DNA from: Myxococcus dinghuensis
Lineage (GTDB): Bacteria; Myxococcota; Myxococcia; Myxococcales; Myxococcaceae
Length of the DNA stretch: 64,000 nt
Assembly (NCBI RefSeq): GCF_024198235.1
Contig: NZ_JAKCFB010000023.1
Span: 62,001-126,000 of the forward strand
Direction of reading: 5' to 3'
In this document: one piece after another, positions 8,478 to 17,054 of the stretch
Numbering within the stretch: position 1 is the stretch's first letter
Layout: every line of letters begins with the position of its first letter
Translations under genes and position numbers: made by a program
Notes under the pieces: model-generated
Told to the model about the DNA's origin: nothing
Databases searched by the model: none
Seen by the model: the letters and a program-made list of their open reading frames with translations, nothing else

Positions 8478-8651
8478 GTGCCGGGCATGTTGAAGATCAT
8501 TCGCAAGGCCGTCAAGCCCGGTACCTCACTCAGCGTACAACCGAACAATTTTCCGCTGAAAACGGTTCAATTTTCCGTCCCGACTGAACAATTCGACCCG
8601 GTGCGGGCACTTTGGAATGGGACCTGGGGACGACGCAAAAGACTCTCATGA
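8478..8651 (+). CDS. Candidate small protein, 57 residues, unknown function
   Basis: A short frame starts at GTG 8478 (or ATG 8487) with a very good GGGAGGAAAC ribosome-binding site directly before it, and ends at TGA 8651. The product is basic at both ends (MLKIIRKAVKPG at the start, WGRRKRLS at the end) with a middle containing three similar NNF/VQF/EQF stretches. These come from three near-repeats of (G)AACAATT or GTTCAATT in the DNA. Base composition is clearly less GC-rich than the neighbours. No signal peptide, membrane helix or known domain is visible. It stands alone, divergent from the M28 peptidase. It may be a genuine small protein or a chance frame; the ribosome-binding site and composition favour the first. 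Confidence 0.45.
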   Translation: MPGMLKIIRKAVKPGTSLSVQPNNFPLKTVQFSVPTEQFDPVRALWNGTWGRRKRLS

Positions 8652-9262
8652 CGGCCGGAGCGGCCCGCCTCGCCGCGCCGAACCCCTCCCTCGGGTAGGC
8701 CTCCCGGAGGTGGGGCGCGCCCACGCGAGGCATTGCATGGCCCGGCCGTGGGCTCCACGTCACGCCGCGCGTCCTGGAGTCGGGCCGAGCCAACGGCAGA
8801 CAAACGCCGAAGCCTCTCCTCCACCACGCGGGCGCGCGGTGGATTCGCACCCACCCTTTCGACTCACGCGTGAAGACACCTTCTTCGCGCGAGCGACAAG
8901 ACTTCCTTCGCCGGGGCACGTTGTCAGGACATGGGTGCATGGAGCCTCACCGTGGGAGCGGAGGAGCTGCCCGCCCCCGAGGGAGTGCTCGCTTCACCCG
9001 GCCTCGACACGGGTCCTCGGCGCGAACGTCCGCCAGGGATTGGCCGCGCCTTTCATCAGACATGCACGCCGTGGTTGCCCACCATGCCAGCGAGCACACC
9101 GCCCTCTCGTCACCCGCGGCGGTGCCATTACGGACATGCATTTTTTCCTGAAATGGTGTCTATGTCCGGGAAGGCGAGTTTGTCTCCGTCAAACACCGCT
9201 ACGTGGCATGGCCCGCCCCTCCTGGCCGTGACGACGTGAGCCCCGGGCTTCGAAGGAAAGCA
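8652..9262. other. Intergenic region, ~600 bp, no convincing gene
   Basis: Several frames are open but none has convincing codon-position bias, a plausible ribosome-binding site or recognisable protein features. Near its right end an inverted repeat CGGACAT/ATGTCCG (9131-9137 and 9162-9168) flanks a T-rich stretch and may belong to the promoter of the downstream hybrid kinase. Confidence 0.5.
9131..9168. promoter_or_regulatory. Inverted repeat upstream of hybrid histidine kinase
   Basis: CGGACAT at 9131-9137 and ATGTCCG at 9162-9168 are exact inverted copies, 24 bp apart, with a T-run between them. They sit ~100 bp before the kinase start. The spacing is that of two operator half-sites or a large loop. 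No regulator can be named. Confidence 0.25.
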
Positions 9263-11602
9263 ATGCTGATGGAGCTGTGGGCGCATCGCTTCTTCGAGCT
9301 GTCCACCGAGATGTTCGTCGTGCTGGGCAGCCACGGACGCATCCTGGAGGCGAACCCCGCCTGGGGCGCGACGGTGGGCTGGACACCCGTGGAGCTCAAG
9401 GGCGAGGGCTACCGCTCCTTCATCCACCCCGAGGACCTGGCGACGGTGGACGCGCGGCTGGAGGCGCTGCTGCACGCGCCGGGGAACACGCGCCTGTCGT
9501 TCCGGTGGCGCTGCCGGGACGGCACGTGGGCGTGGCTGGCGTGGAGCGTGGCCGGCTCCGCGGTGGGCGGGCCGCTCTACTGCACGGCGCGGCGGATGGA
9601 GTCCACGCCCGTGCAGGAGAAGCTGCGCACGAACGCGGAGGCCACCGAGTCGCTCGACCCGCCCTGGGCCATGAGCGACAGCCTGCCGCTGGGCCTCTAC
9701 GTGGTGGATGTGCGCACGGGTACGGTGCTCTACGCCAACCGTCGCTTCTGCCAGCTCTGGGGCATCGAGTCGTTGGAGGAGTCGCTGCGGCGGGGCGTGT
9801 TGTCGCACGAGGAGGTGCTGCGGCAGTGCCTGCGCGCCGGCGAGGCGGCCCAGTTCCTCCGGCTCCATCCCCTGACGGGAGACGCGCCGCCGCCGCTGCA
9901 CGGGGACGAGGCGGTGCTGGCCAACGGCCGCACCCTGCGCCGGCTGTCCACGCCCATGGGGACACGGGGCGACGAGTCGCGCTTCCGGCTGTTCGCGTTC
10001 GAGGACGTCACGGAGCGCAAGCGCACGGAGGAGGCGCTGCACCGCTCCGAGCAGAGCTTCCGCAAGCTCATCGAGGCGGCGCCGGAGGTCATCTTCGTCC
10101 ACCGCGACCAGCGCTTCATCTACGTCAACCCCACGCTGCTCAAGGCGCTGCGGTACGACCACGCCAGCGAGCTGATCGGCCGGCCCATCTGGAGCATCGT
10201 CCATCCGGACGACCTGGACATGGTGCGCCAGCGCGTGCACGCGGTGGTGGCGCGGGGTGAGCTGGCCCCGCTGCGCGAGATTCGCTACATGCGCCGCGAC
10301 GGCACCTGGTTCGACGCGGAGAGCGCGGGCCTGCCGGTGGACTTCGACGGCGTGGGCGCGGTGGTGGTGATGGCGCGCGACATCACCGAGCGCAAGCGCA
10401 TGCAGGCGCAGCTGCTCCAGTCGGACCGCATGGTGCTGGCGGGCACGCTCGCGGCGGGCGTGGGGCACGAAATCAACAACCCGTTGACGTACGTGCTGGC
10501 GAACCTCGACTCGGCGATGGAGTCCATCCACCGGCTGGGCGGGGAGCTGGGCCGCACGCTGCCGGACGGGGACATCGCGCCCAACTGGTCCATGTCGCTC
10601 AAGGACACGGTGGACCTGCTGCGCGAGGCGCACGAGGGCGCCACGCGGGTGCGCAACATCGTGAGGGATTTGAAGTACATCTCCCGCCAGGAGGAGGAGC
10701 GGCGCGAGCTGCTCGACGTGCGCGAGTCGCTCGAGTTCTCGCTCAAGCTGGCCTCCAGCGAGATGAAGCCGCGCGCGCAGGTCATCAAGCAGTACGAGTC
10801 CGTGCCACCGGTGTACGCGGACGCGTCGCGGCTGGGGCAGGTGTTCCTCAACCTGGTGGTGAACGCGGCGCAGGCCATCCCCGAGGGGGACCCGGCGCGC
10901 CACCGCGTGACGCTCTGGGTGCGGCCCACGCCCGCGGGGGGCGTGGCGGTGGACGTGAGCGACACGGGCTCCGGCATGCCCCCCAGCGTCATGGCGCGCA
11001 TCTTCGACCCGTTCTTCACCACGAAGGCGGTGGGCGCGGGCACGGGGCTGGGGCTGTCCATCTGCCACGGCATCATCAAGGGGCTGGGCGGCGACATCAC
11101 CGTGAACAGCGAGCCGGGCCAGGGGACGACGTTCACGGTGACGCTGCCGCCCGCGCCGCCGAACGCGCCGGTGCGCGAGGTGCCGGCGGCGCCCCTGCCC
11201 TCGTCCGAGCGCAGCGGGCGGATGCTGGTCATCGACGACGAGCCCGCGGTGGGGCGCTCGCTGGCGCGCATCATCGGCAAGCGGCACCACGTGACGGTGG
11301 TGGGCAGCGGCGAGGAGGCCCTGCTCAAGCTGGCGAGCGGGGCGGAGTTCGACGCCATCTTCTGCGACCTGATGATGCCGGGCATCACCGGCATGGACGT
11401 CTACGAGCGGGTGCGCGAGCGGGAGCCCGGCCTGGGGCTGCGCTTCATCTTCATCACGGGCGGTTCGTACACGGCGCGGGCGCGGCAGTTCCTGGAGCGC
11501 GTGCCCAACCCGCGCATCGAGAAGCCGTTCGACGCGCAGATGATCCAGCAGATCGTCGGAGAGGTGCTGGCGGTGGAGTCCACGGACATGCCGCCGGCGT
11601 GA
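9263..11602 (+). CDS. Hybrid sensor histidine kinase with three PAS domains and receiver domain
   Basis: A 779-residue soluble hybrid kinase. Three PAS-type sensor domains cover roughly residues 8-110, 140-265 and 270-390; two end in FEDVTERKR and ARDITERKR linkers. The dimerisation/phosphoacceptor segment is AAGVGHEINNP with His402. The ATPase domain carries NLVVNAAQAI (N box), DTGSGMP (G1) and TGLGLSICHGI (G2). A receiver domain follows (MLVIDDEPAVG, phosphoacceptor Asp702 in FCDLMMPG, and the conserved Lys in IEKPFD). No membrane helix is visible, so it senses a cytoplasmic signal. The ATG at 9263 has AAGGA 5 nt upstream. The attached receiver suggests a phosphorelay or self-regulation, with no obvious output partner nearby. 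Confidence 0.93.
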   Translation: MLMELWAHRFFELSTEMFVVLGSHGRILEANPAWGATVGWTPVELKGEGYRSFIHPEDLATVDARLEALLHAPGNTRLSFRWRCRDGTWAWLAWSVAGSAVGGPLYCTARRMESTPVQEKLRTNAEATESLDPPWAMSDSLPLGLYVVDVRTGTVLYANRRFCQLWGIESLEESLRRGVLSHEEVLRQCLRAGEAAQFLRLHPLTGDAPPPLHGDEAVLANGRTLRRLSTPMGTRGDESRFRLFAFEDVTERKRTEEALHRSEQSFRKLIEAAPEVIFVHRDQRFIYVNPTLLKALRYDHASELIGRPIWSIVHPDDLDMVRQRVHAVVARGELAPLREIRYMRRDGTWFDAESAGLPVDFDGVGAVVVMARDITERKRMQAQLLQSDRMVLAGTLAAGVGHEINNPLTYVLANLDSAMESIHRLGGELGRTLPDGDIAPNWSMSLKDTVDLLREAHEGATRVRNIVRDLKYISRQEEERRELLDVRESLEFSLKLASSEMKPRAQVIKQYESVPPVYADASRLGQVFLNLVVNAAQAIPEGDPARHRVTLWVRPTPAGGVAVDVSDTGSGMPPSVMARIFDPFFTTKAVGAGTGLGLSICHGIIKGLGGDITVNSEPGQGTTFTVTLPPAPPNAPVREVPAAPLPSSERSGRMLVIDDEPAVGRSLARIIGKRHHVTVVGSGEEALLKLASGAEFDAIFCDLMMPGITGMDVYERVREREPGLGLRFIFITGGSYTARARQFLERVPNPRIEKPFDAQMIQQIVGEVLAVESTDMPPA

Positions 11603-11656
11603 GGCAGTGCATCACCGCGCTGGATGGTCCGGCGCGCACGAAAAGGGAGTCGACTG

Positions 11657-12730
11657 GTGATTGGCGGCGGATTCGTCATCGATGCGGTAACACACGCGTA
11701 CAACCTGCACCCGTCCAACTATCGCGCCGGGAGGTACGCCGAGTCCCTGGCGCAGCTCATCTTCGGGCTGCACTCCGGGCTCTCCGGCGACACGCACCGC
11801 GTGGCCCAGCCCGAGCGCTTCCTGAAGAACTGGTCGGTGGACGAGCTGGCGCACATCCTCTTCGTGGAGAGCGACGTGGACCTGGCGGTCCACCACGTGC
11901 TGCCGTTGCAGACGCTGTACTCGGACGGGCTGTGCTCGTACGAGAAGACGGTCGACATCAAGAAGCGCTATCCGGACCGGTTCCTGGTGTACGCGGGCGT
12001 GGACCCGCTGCGCGGCACGGCGGCGCTGGACGACCTGGACCGGCAGGTGGAGGAGCTCCAGCCCGTGGGGCTGAAGCTCTACCCGGCGGCGTGGCTGGGC
12101 GAGTCCTTCAAGCACACCGGCTGGCGGATGGATGACCCGAGCATCGCGTTCCCGCTGTTCGAGCGGGCGCGCAAGCTGGGCATCCGGAACATCGCGGTGC
12201 ACAAGGGCCTGCCCATGGGGGCGGTGCCGCTGGAGGCGTACAAGGTCGACGACATCGGCGGGGCGGCGGATGCGTTCCCGGACCTGAACTTCGAAATCGT
12301 CCACGGCGGCATGGCGTTCCTGGACGAGACGGGGATGCAGCTCTCGCTGTTCCCCAACGTGTACGTGAACCTGGAGGTCACCGGCGCGCTGCTGGTGAAG
12401 CGCGAGCGCTGGTTCGCGGAGTCGCTGGCCGCGCTGCTCAAGTGGGCGGGCCCGGCGAAGATCATGTGGGGCTCCGGCACGGTGTTCAGCCACCCGCAGC
12501 CGGCCATCCACAAGTTCTGGCACGACTTCCAACTGCCGGACGAGCTGGTGCAGGTGGCCGGCATGCAGGTGACGCCGGAGGTGAAGCGGATGATCCTCTG
12601 CGACAACTACGCGCGCTACGCCGGCATCGACGTGGAGAAGGTCAAGGAGCGCATCGCCGGCGACGCGTTCTCGCGGAAGAAGGCGCTGGGGGGCATCACC
12701 CCGTACAGCTACCAGCCGGAGGCGCGGTGA
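11657..12730 (+). CDS. Amidohydrolase family protein (amidohydrolase-2 / ACMSD-like)
   Basis: A 357-residue TIM-barrel metal hydrolase or decarboxylase of the amidohydrolase-2 group. Seen are the N-terminal DAVTHAYNLHP, a strand-end Lys in PVGLKLYPA, and His residues in NIAVHKG and FEIVHGG. At the position of the usual last-strand Asp (GxDxP-like), the sequence reads IMWGSGTVFSHPQP, so that metal ligand appears to be Gly. Start GTG 11657 has GGGAG about 8 nt upstream; an ATG at 11624 is in frame but lacks a ribosome-binding site. The stop overlaps the next start (TGATG), so it is co-translated with a MIP18/PaaD-like protein. Substrate unknown; the altered metal ligand may mean a shifted site or different chemistry. 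Confidence 0.82.
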   Translation: MIGGGFVIDAVTHAYNLHPSNYRAGRYAESLAQLIFGLHSGLSGDTHRVAQPERFLKNWSVDELAHILFVESDVDLAVHHVLPLQTLYSDGLCSYEKTVDIKKRYPDRFLVYAGVDPLRGTAALDDLDRQVEELQPVGLKLYPAAWLGESFKHTGWRMDDPSIAFPLFERARKLGIRNIAVHKGLPMGAVPLEAYKVDDIGGAADAFPDLNFEIVHGGMAFLDETGMQLSLFPNVYVNLEVTGALLVKRERWFAESLAALLKWAGPAKIMWGSGTVFSHPQPAIHKFWHDFQLPDELVQVAGMQVTPEVKRMILCDNYARYAGIDVEKVKERIAGDAFSRKKALGGITPYSYQPEAR

Positions 12731-13104
12731 TGACCGAGCAGGAGCTGCGCGAGCGCATCCAGTCGATCCCCGACCCGTGCAGCCTGGCGACGGGCGTACC
12801 GCTGGGCATCGGGGAGATGGGCCTCATCGAGTCGCTCACGACGCACGAGGGGAAGGTGACGGTGCGCATGCACATCACCTCGCCCATGTGCATGATGGCC
12901 GCGTACTTCATGCGCGAAATCGAGCAGCGCCTCCAGGGATTGGCGGGCGTCGACGCCGTGCACGTCGAGTTCGACCAGGACTTGAAGTGGACGCCGGGCG
13001 ACATCCACCCGGACGCGCGTGAGCGGCTGGCCGCGCGGCGCATCACCATGCTCGGCGGGCGGCTGCTGCCGCGCGCGGAGGCCCAGGCCCCGAGCGGGTC
13101 CTGA
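12730..13104 (+). CDS. MIP18/PaaD-like (DUF59) iron-sulfur assembly protein
   Basis: A 124-residue single-domain protein. It has the family signature near the N-terminus (ERIQSIPDPCSL, then GIGEMGLIESL) and the TSPMCMMAAYFM segment, whose Cys matches the conserved reactive Cys of MIP18/SufT/PaaD proteins. Members help load Fe-S clusters onto target enzymes or, as PaaD, mature a specific oxygenase. The C-terminal ~25 residues are variable. It overlaps the stop of the amidohydrolase gene by one base, so the two are made together. The pairing suggests that the amidohydrolase, or a cluster-containing partner elsewhere, needs this factor. Confidence 0.78.
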   Translation: MTEQELRERIQSIPDPCSLATGVPLGIGEMGLIESLTTHEGKVTVRMHITSPMCMMAAYFMREIEQRLQGLAGVDAVHVEFDQDLKWTPGDIHPDARERLAARRITMLGGRLLPRAEAQAPSGS

Positions 13105-13214
13105 CGGATTCCGTGAGCCGGTGGCGGGAAGTCCGCGTCACCGGCCCACGGCTGTATCAGCTCGGGCCGCGAGCATCCTGCACGGTGGAGGAGTGGACCT
13201 CCCGGGGGTGGTCG

Positions 13215-13553
13215 ATGCGCGCTGGGGTCGTGCTGCTGGCCGTGGGAGCGCGGTGCGCGGGCTGTGCCTCGGTTCCCGAGTCCAACGGGTTCGCGCGGAC
13301 CGGCACGGGCCGGGGTCGCGTTGGAGGAGGTGCGGGCGACGCGACAGGCGGTCCTCGCCAGCGTGGTGGCGGTCCGCGAGCAGCTCGGTGAGACGGAGCA
13401 GACGCGACGTGGACTCGATCCCCTGACACCCATAAGGAGCGCGCCAAACACGTGTCGCGTGCACTGCGCGCCAATCCACCGCCTCCCGGCTGGCGTCCCC
13501 TCGGCCCGGATGACGAGTTGCTCCGCGCGCTCCTCCCAGACGAGGAGACCTGA
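13215..13553 (+). pseudogene. Small lipoprotein gene broken by two compensating frameshifts
   Basis: Three coding-looking pieces in a row spell one protein. From ATG 13215: a lipoprotein leader MRAGVVLLAVGA with a lipobox-like CAGCASVPES. In the +1 frame from ~13310: a helical ALEEVRATRQAVLASVVAV and REQLGETEQTRRGLDP. Back in the first frame from ~13425: DTHKERAKHVSRALRANP ending DDELLRALLPDEET at TGA 13553. The first frame alone is stopped at 13389-13391. The pattern is a short lipoprotein with a coiled-coil-like body, disrupted by one indel near 13300 and another near 13420. The alternative is sequencing error at two places. No known family recognised. Confidence 0.55.
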
Positions 13554-13577
13554 CACGGTGCTCCCTGTGCCACGGGG

Positions 13578-14633
13578 CTACAGCACCTTGCGCACGAGCT
13601 GCGGGAACACCTTCGACACCTTGCCGAGCAGATAGTCCCCGTACGTCCCCTCGAACGCGTGGACACTCGCCCCGTCCCACCGGCGGGCGCGGTCCTCATC
13701 CACGTCCGTGGAGCGCACGCGCGGCAGCGGGGGCACCTCCGCCGCGAAGTCTGGATCGAAGAACAACGGATACGAGAGCCGATCCCTCCCGCTCACGTTC
13801 TTCACCCGGTGCGGCGTCGAGCGGTACCAGCCTCCCGTCAGCCGGTCCAACATGTCCCCGATGTTGCACACCAACGTCCCCGGAGTGGGCGGCGCCTCCA
13901 CCCAGCCCCCCTGGGACTTCACCTGCAACCCACCGTTCGCGTCCTGCGCGAGCAGCGTCAACAACCCATAGTCCGTGTGCTCCCCCACGCCCCACCGCTC
14001 CTCTCCCTCCTCGGGCTCCGCCGGGTAATGGAAGACACGGAACAGCACCGTGGGGTCCGCCGTGTACGTCTTCGCGAAGTAGTCCGCCTCCAACCCCAGG
14101 CTCAGCGCCACGCCCTCCATCAACGCGTGCCCCGCTCGCGTGACGACGGACAGGTACTCGAGCACCACGTCCCGCAGCTCCGGCACCTCCGCCGGCCAGA
14201 GGTTCGCCCCATGCAACGGCCAACCCTCGCGCACGCGCGGATGCTCGGGCCCCAGCTCCGTGCCCAGGTACAACCCCTCCTTGCGGTCCGGCTTGCCCGA
14301 CGTCAGCTCCCCACCCAACGGGAACCACCCCCGCCACGCCGCGCCGCCCTTCGGCATCGCGATGGCCTCCTTCTCCTCGCGCGACAACGCGAAGAAGCGG
14401 CGGCTCACACGCTCCAGCCTGTCCAGCAACGACTCCGAAACGCCGTGCCCCGACACATAGAAGAACCCCGTGTCCCGACACGCCCGCTCGATTTCACGCG
14501 CGACCCGCTCGCGCGCCTCGGTCCGCTCACGCGCGAAGAGCGAGGACATGTCGATGACAGGCAGGCGTCCACCCGAGAGCGAGGACACGTCCCCGTCGGA
14601 CAAGCTGCCGGACGAGAGGGGGGCTCGGACCAT
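13578..14633 (-). CDS. Isopenicillin N synthase-like 2-oxoglutarate/Fe(II) oxygenase
   Basis: A 351-residue non-heme iron dioxygenase. The N-terminal DIOX_N part has LPVIDMSSL and [14 protein letters not shown]. The jelly-roll core has the iron triad His219-x-Asp221 ([12 protein letters not shown]) and His275 (RSTPHRV), and the 2-oxoglutarate-binding RxS is Arg285-Ser287 ([10 protein letters not shown]). [12 protein letters not shown] is also characteristic. Enzymes of this type hydroxylate, desaturate or cyclise small molecules. The start is placed at the internal ATG 14633, since the longer frame adds only a basic, unrelated leader; the ribosome-binding site is weak. It stands alone, so the substrate is unknown. 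Confidence 0.9.
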   Translation of the reverse strand: MVRAPLSSGSLSDGDVSSLSGGRLPVIDMSSLFARERTEARERVAREIERACRDTGFFYVSGHGVSESLLDRLERVSRRFFALSREEKEAIAMPKGGAAWRGWFPLGGELTSGKPDRKEGLYLGTELGPEHPRVREGWPLHGANLWPAEVPELRDVVLEYLSVVTRAGHALMEGVALSLGLEADYFAKTYTADPTVLFRVFHYPAEPEEGEERWGVGEHTDYGLLTLLAQDANGGLQVKSQGGWVEAPPTPGTLVCNIGDMLDRLTGGWYRSTPHRVKNVSGRDRLSYPLFFDPDFAAEVPPLPRVRSTDVDEDRARRWDGASVHAFEGTYGDYLLGKVSKVFPQLVRKVL

Positions 14634-14827
14634 GCCCCGAGCGTACACCGACACGCGGACCGTCCGTGCGAGCCGCGTCACGCCGCCCGCGCGCCCTCCG
14701 GGTCATGCGCCCAGGTGACGCCATCCAAAAGATGGCTCCATGACCCACGGCAGGCAGGCGTGTCACCTCTCACGCCGGCCTGGACACCTGCCTCACGTCG
14801 AGGGAGAGAGGGCGCCCGAGCCTCATC

Positions 14828-16018
14828 ATGTCGACGCCAGCGCCCTCGCCCTCCCCTCACGCCACACTGAGCTCCGGGCTCGTGTGGCTCATGGCCATCG
14901 CCTGCGGCGCCACCGCCGCGAACCTCTATTACAACCAGCCCCTGCTCGGAGACATCGGCCGCGAGCTGGGCGCGGAGGGCAGCGCGCTCGGCCTCGTGCC
15001 CACGCTCACCCAGGTGGGCTACGCGGTGGGCATGCTGTTCATCGTCCCGCTCGGGGACAGCCTGGAGCGCCGCCGCGTCATCGTCACCATGACCGTGCTG
15101 GTGAGCCTGGCGCTCGTGGGCGCCGCGCTCGCGCCGTCGCTGATGTGGCTCACCCTCGCCAGCTTCCTCATCGGCGTCACCACCGTCGTCCCGCAGCTCA
15201 TCATCCCCTTCGCCGCGCACCTCGCGCCCGACGCCCAACGCGGTCACATCGTCGGCATGGTGATGAGCGGCCTGCTCATCGGCATCCTGCTGTCGCGCAC
15301 CGCGTCCGGCTTCGTCGGCACCCACCTGGGCTGGCGCGCCATGTTCTGGGTCGGCGCCGGGCTGATGCTCGTCCTCGCCCTGGTGCTGCGCTTCACCCTG
15401 CCCTCGCAGCCGGCCGTGGCCTCCATGCCGTACCCGGAGCTGATGCGCTCGCTCGTCCACCTGGTGAAGACCGAACCGGTGCTGCGCCTGCACTCGGTGC
15501 TCGGCGCCCTCACCTTCGGCGCGTTCAGCGTCTTCTGGTCCACGCTCGCGCTCTACCTCCAGAGCCTGCCGCAACACTACGGGCCGCAGGTCGCCGGCCT
15601 CTTCGGCGTGGTGGGCGTCGTCGGCGCGCTCATCGCCCCCATCGTCGGCCGCTACTCGGACGCGAACGGCGGCCGGCGCATGAACATGCTGGCCATGGGC
15701 GTGCTGCTGCTCTCCTTCGTCCTCATGTGGCCGCTCGGCGCGTGGCTGTGGGGCATCGCCCTCGGCGTGGTGCTGCTCGACCTGGGCGCGCAGGGCAACC
15801 ACCTGTCCAACCAGACGCGCGTCTACGCCCTGCGCCCCGAGGCGCGCAGCCGCCTCAACACCCTCTACATGGTGACGTACTTCGCGGGCGGCGCCGCCGG
15901 CTCGTGGCTCGGCACCGCCGCGTGGACCCACGCGGGCTGGACGGGCGTCTGCGCGGCGGGCGCGGCGCTGGCCTTCGCGGGCATCGTCATCCTCGCGCTC
16001 GCGCGCAACCGCCCCTGA
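14828..16018 (+). CDS. MFS transporter (12-helix exporter)
   Basis: A 396-residue inner-membrane permease with twelve predicted hydrophobic segments. It begins in the typical way (LVWLMAIACGATAANLYYNQPLL) and carries motif A-like PLGDSLERRRVI between helices 2 and 3, and GRYSDANGGRR between helices 8 and 9. The NLYYNQPLL signature is shared with a widespread group of bacterial MFS efflux proteins of the YajR/AraJ-like type. An upstream GAGGGAGAGAGG stretch could serve ribosome binding at a distance. It converges on the quinone-oxidoreductase-like gene with only 7 bp between the stops. Substrate unknown. Confidence 0.9.
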   Translation: MSTPAPSPSPHATLSSGLVWLMAIACGATAANLYYNQPLLGDIGRELGAEGSALGLVPTLTQVGYAVGMLFIVPLGDSLERRRVIVTMTVLVSLALVGAALAPSLMWLTLASFLIGVTTVVPQLIIPFAAHLAPDAQRGHIVGMVMSGLLIGILLSRTASGFVGTHLGWRAMFWVGAGLMLVLALVLRFTLPSQPAVASMPYPELMRSLVHLVKTEPVLRLHSVLGALTFGAFSVFWSTLALYLQSLPQHYGPQVAGLFGVVGVVGALIAPIVGRYSDANGGRRMNMLAMGVLLLSFVLMWPLGAWLWGIALGVVLLDLGAQGNHLSNQTRVYALRPEARSRLNTLYMVTYFAGGAAGSWLGTAAWTHAGWTGVCAAGAALAFAGIVILALARNRP

Positions 16019-16025
16019 GCCCCAG

Positions 16026-16979
16026 CTACGGCTTCGACACCGTCAGCACGACCTTGCCACGCCCATGGCCCGAGTCGAGCCGACGGTGCGCGTCCCCCAC
16101 GCGCTCCAGCGGCAACACCTCCGCCACGACGGGGCGCACCTGCCGGCGCTCGAGGAGCACCGACAGCTCCTCCAGCCTGCGCCGCTCCCGGTCGAGGAAG
16201 ACGCCATGCAACGTCTGGTTGCGCGGATACAGCCCGCTCACGTCCCCCACCACGTCGAGGATGGTGGCGAGCCGCCCGTGTCGACGCGTCACGGGGATGC
16301 TGGGGATGATGTTCCTCCCCACCGTGTCGAAGACGGCGTCCACGCCCTGCCCGTCCGTCTCGCGCAGGACGCGCTTCGGCACGTCCTCCTGCTGGTAGTC
16401 GATGGCCACGTCCGCGCCCAGCTTGCGCAGCAACTCCAGGTTCGCCGGCCCCGACGTCGCCAGCACCCGCGCGCCCACCGCCTTGGCGATCTGCACCGCG
16501 AACGTGCCCACGCCTCCCGCGCCACCGTGGATGAGCACCGTCTCGCCCACGCGGACCTGGAGCCTCCGCACCACCGCGTCCCACGCGGTGCCACCCGCGA
16601 GCGGGACGGCGGCGGCCTCCTCGTGCGAGAGGCTCGGCGGCTTGCGCGCGACGATGTCCACCCCCACGACGTTCAGCTCCGCGTACGTGCCCAGCGGGTT
16701 GCCGAAGATCTCCGGCGTGTAGAAGACCTCGTCGCCCGCCTTGAAGTCGGTGACGCCCGGACCCACCTGCTCCACCACGCCCGACGCGTCGTAGCCCAGG
16801 ACGACCGGAGGCTTCAGGCCCGCCCAGGTGCCGTCGTGGCGGAGCTTCGCGTCGACGGGGTTGGTCCCTGAAGTGACGACCCGGACGAGCACCTGTCCGG
16901 GGCCGGGCGAGGGAGCGGGGAGGTCCTGGGCCTGGAACGACTCGGGCCCGCCGAAGCGGGGCAGAACGATGGCGCGCAT
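16026..16979 (-). CDS. Zinc-independent quinone oxidoreductase-like MDR enzyme
   Basis: A 317-residue medium-chain dehydrogenase/reductase. The N-terminal GroES-like domain starts MRAIVLPRFGGPESF and lacks the Cys/His ligands of zinc alcohol dehydrogenases, as expected for the quinone oxidoreductase (QOR) branch. The NADPH-binding motif is HGGAGGVGTFAVQIAKAVGA. Such enzymes reduce quinones or the double bond of alpha,beta-unsaturated ketones and aldehydes. The ATG at 16979 is chosen because homology starts there; upstream codons of the open frame look non-coding and no strong ribosome-binding site is seen. It converges with the MFS gene and lies just downstream of the carboxylase cluster on the same strand, but with a 75-bp gap it may have its own promoter. 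Confidence 0.9.
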   Translation of the reverse strand: MRAIVLPRFGGPESFQAQDLPAPSPGPGQVLVRVVTSGTNPVDAKLRHDGTWAGLKPPVVLGYDASGVVEQVGPGVTDFKAGDEVFYTPEIFGNPLGTYAELNVVGVDIVARKPPSLSHEEAAAVPLAGGTAWDAVVRRLQVRVGETVLIHGGAGGVGTFAVQIAKAVGARVLATSGPANLELLRKLGADVAIDYQQEDVPKRVLRETDGQGVDAVFDTVGRNIIPSIPVTRRHGRLATILDVVGDVSGLYPRNQTLHGVFLDRERRRLEELSVLLERRQVRPVVAEVLPLERVGDAHRRLDSGHGRGKVVLTVSKP

Positions 16980-17054
16980 GCCCGAGGGGCTAATCGACCC
17001 CCCTCGACGCTCGCAAGCCAAGGAGGCCGCGAGCGTCGATGGTCCAACACCCGC

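Noticed and set aside
8870-9239. Overlapping short plus-strand frames before the hybrid kinase
   Set aside because: No ribosome-binding site, poor codon bias, no recognisable protein features.
9128-11290. Long minus-strand frame across the hybrid kinase
   Set aside because: Antisense shadow; the plus strand carries complete PAS/HisKA/HATPase/REC motifs.
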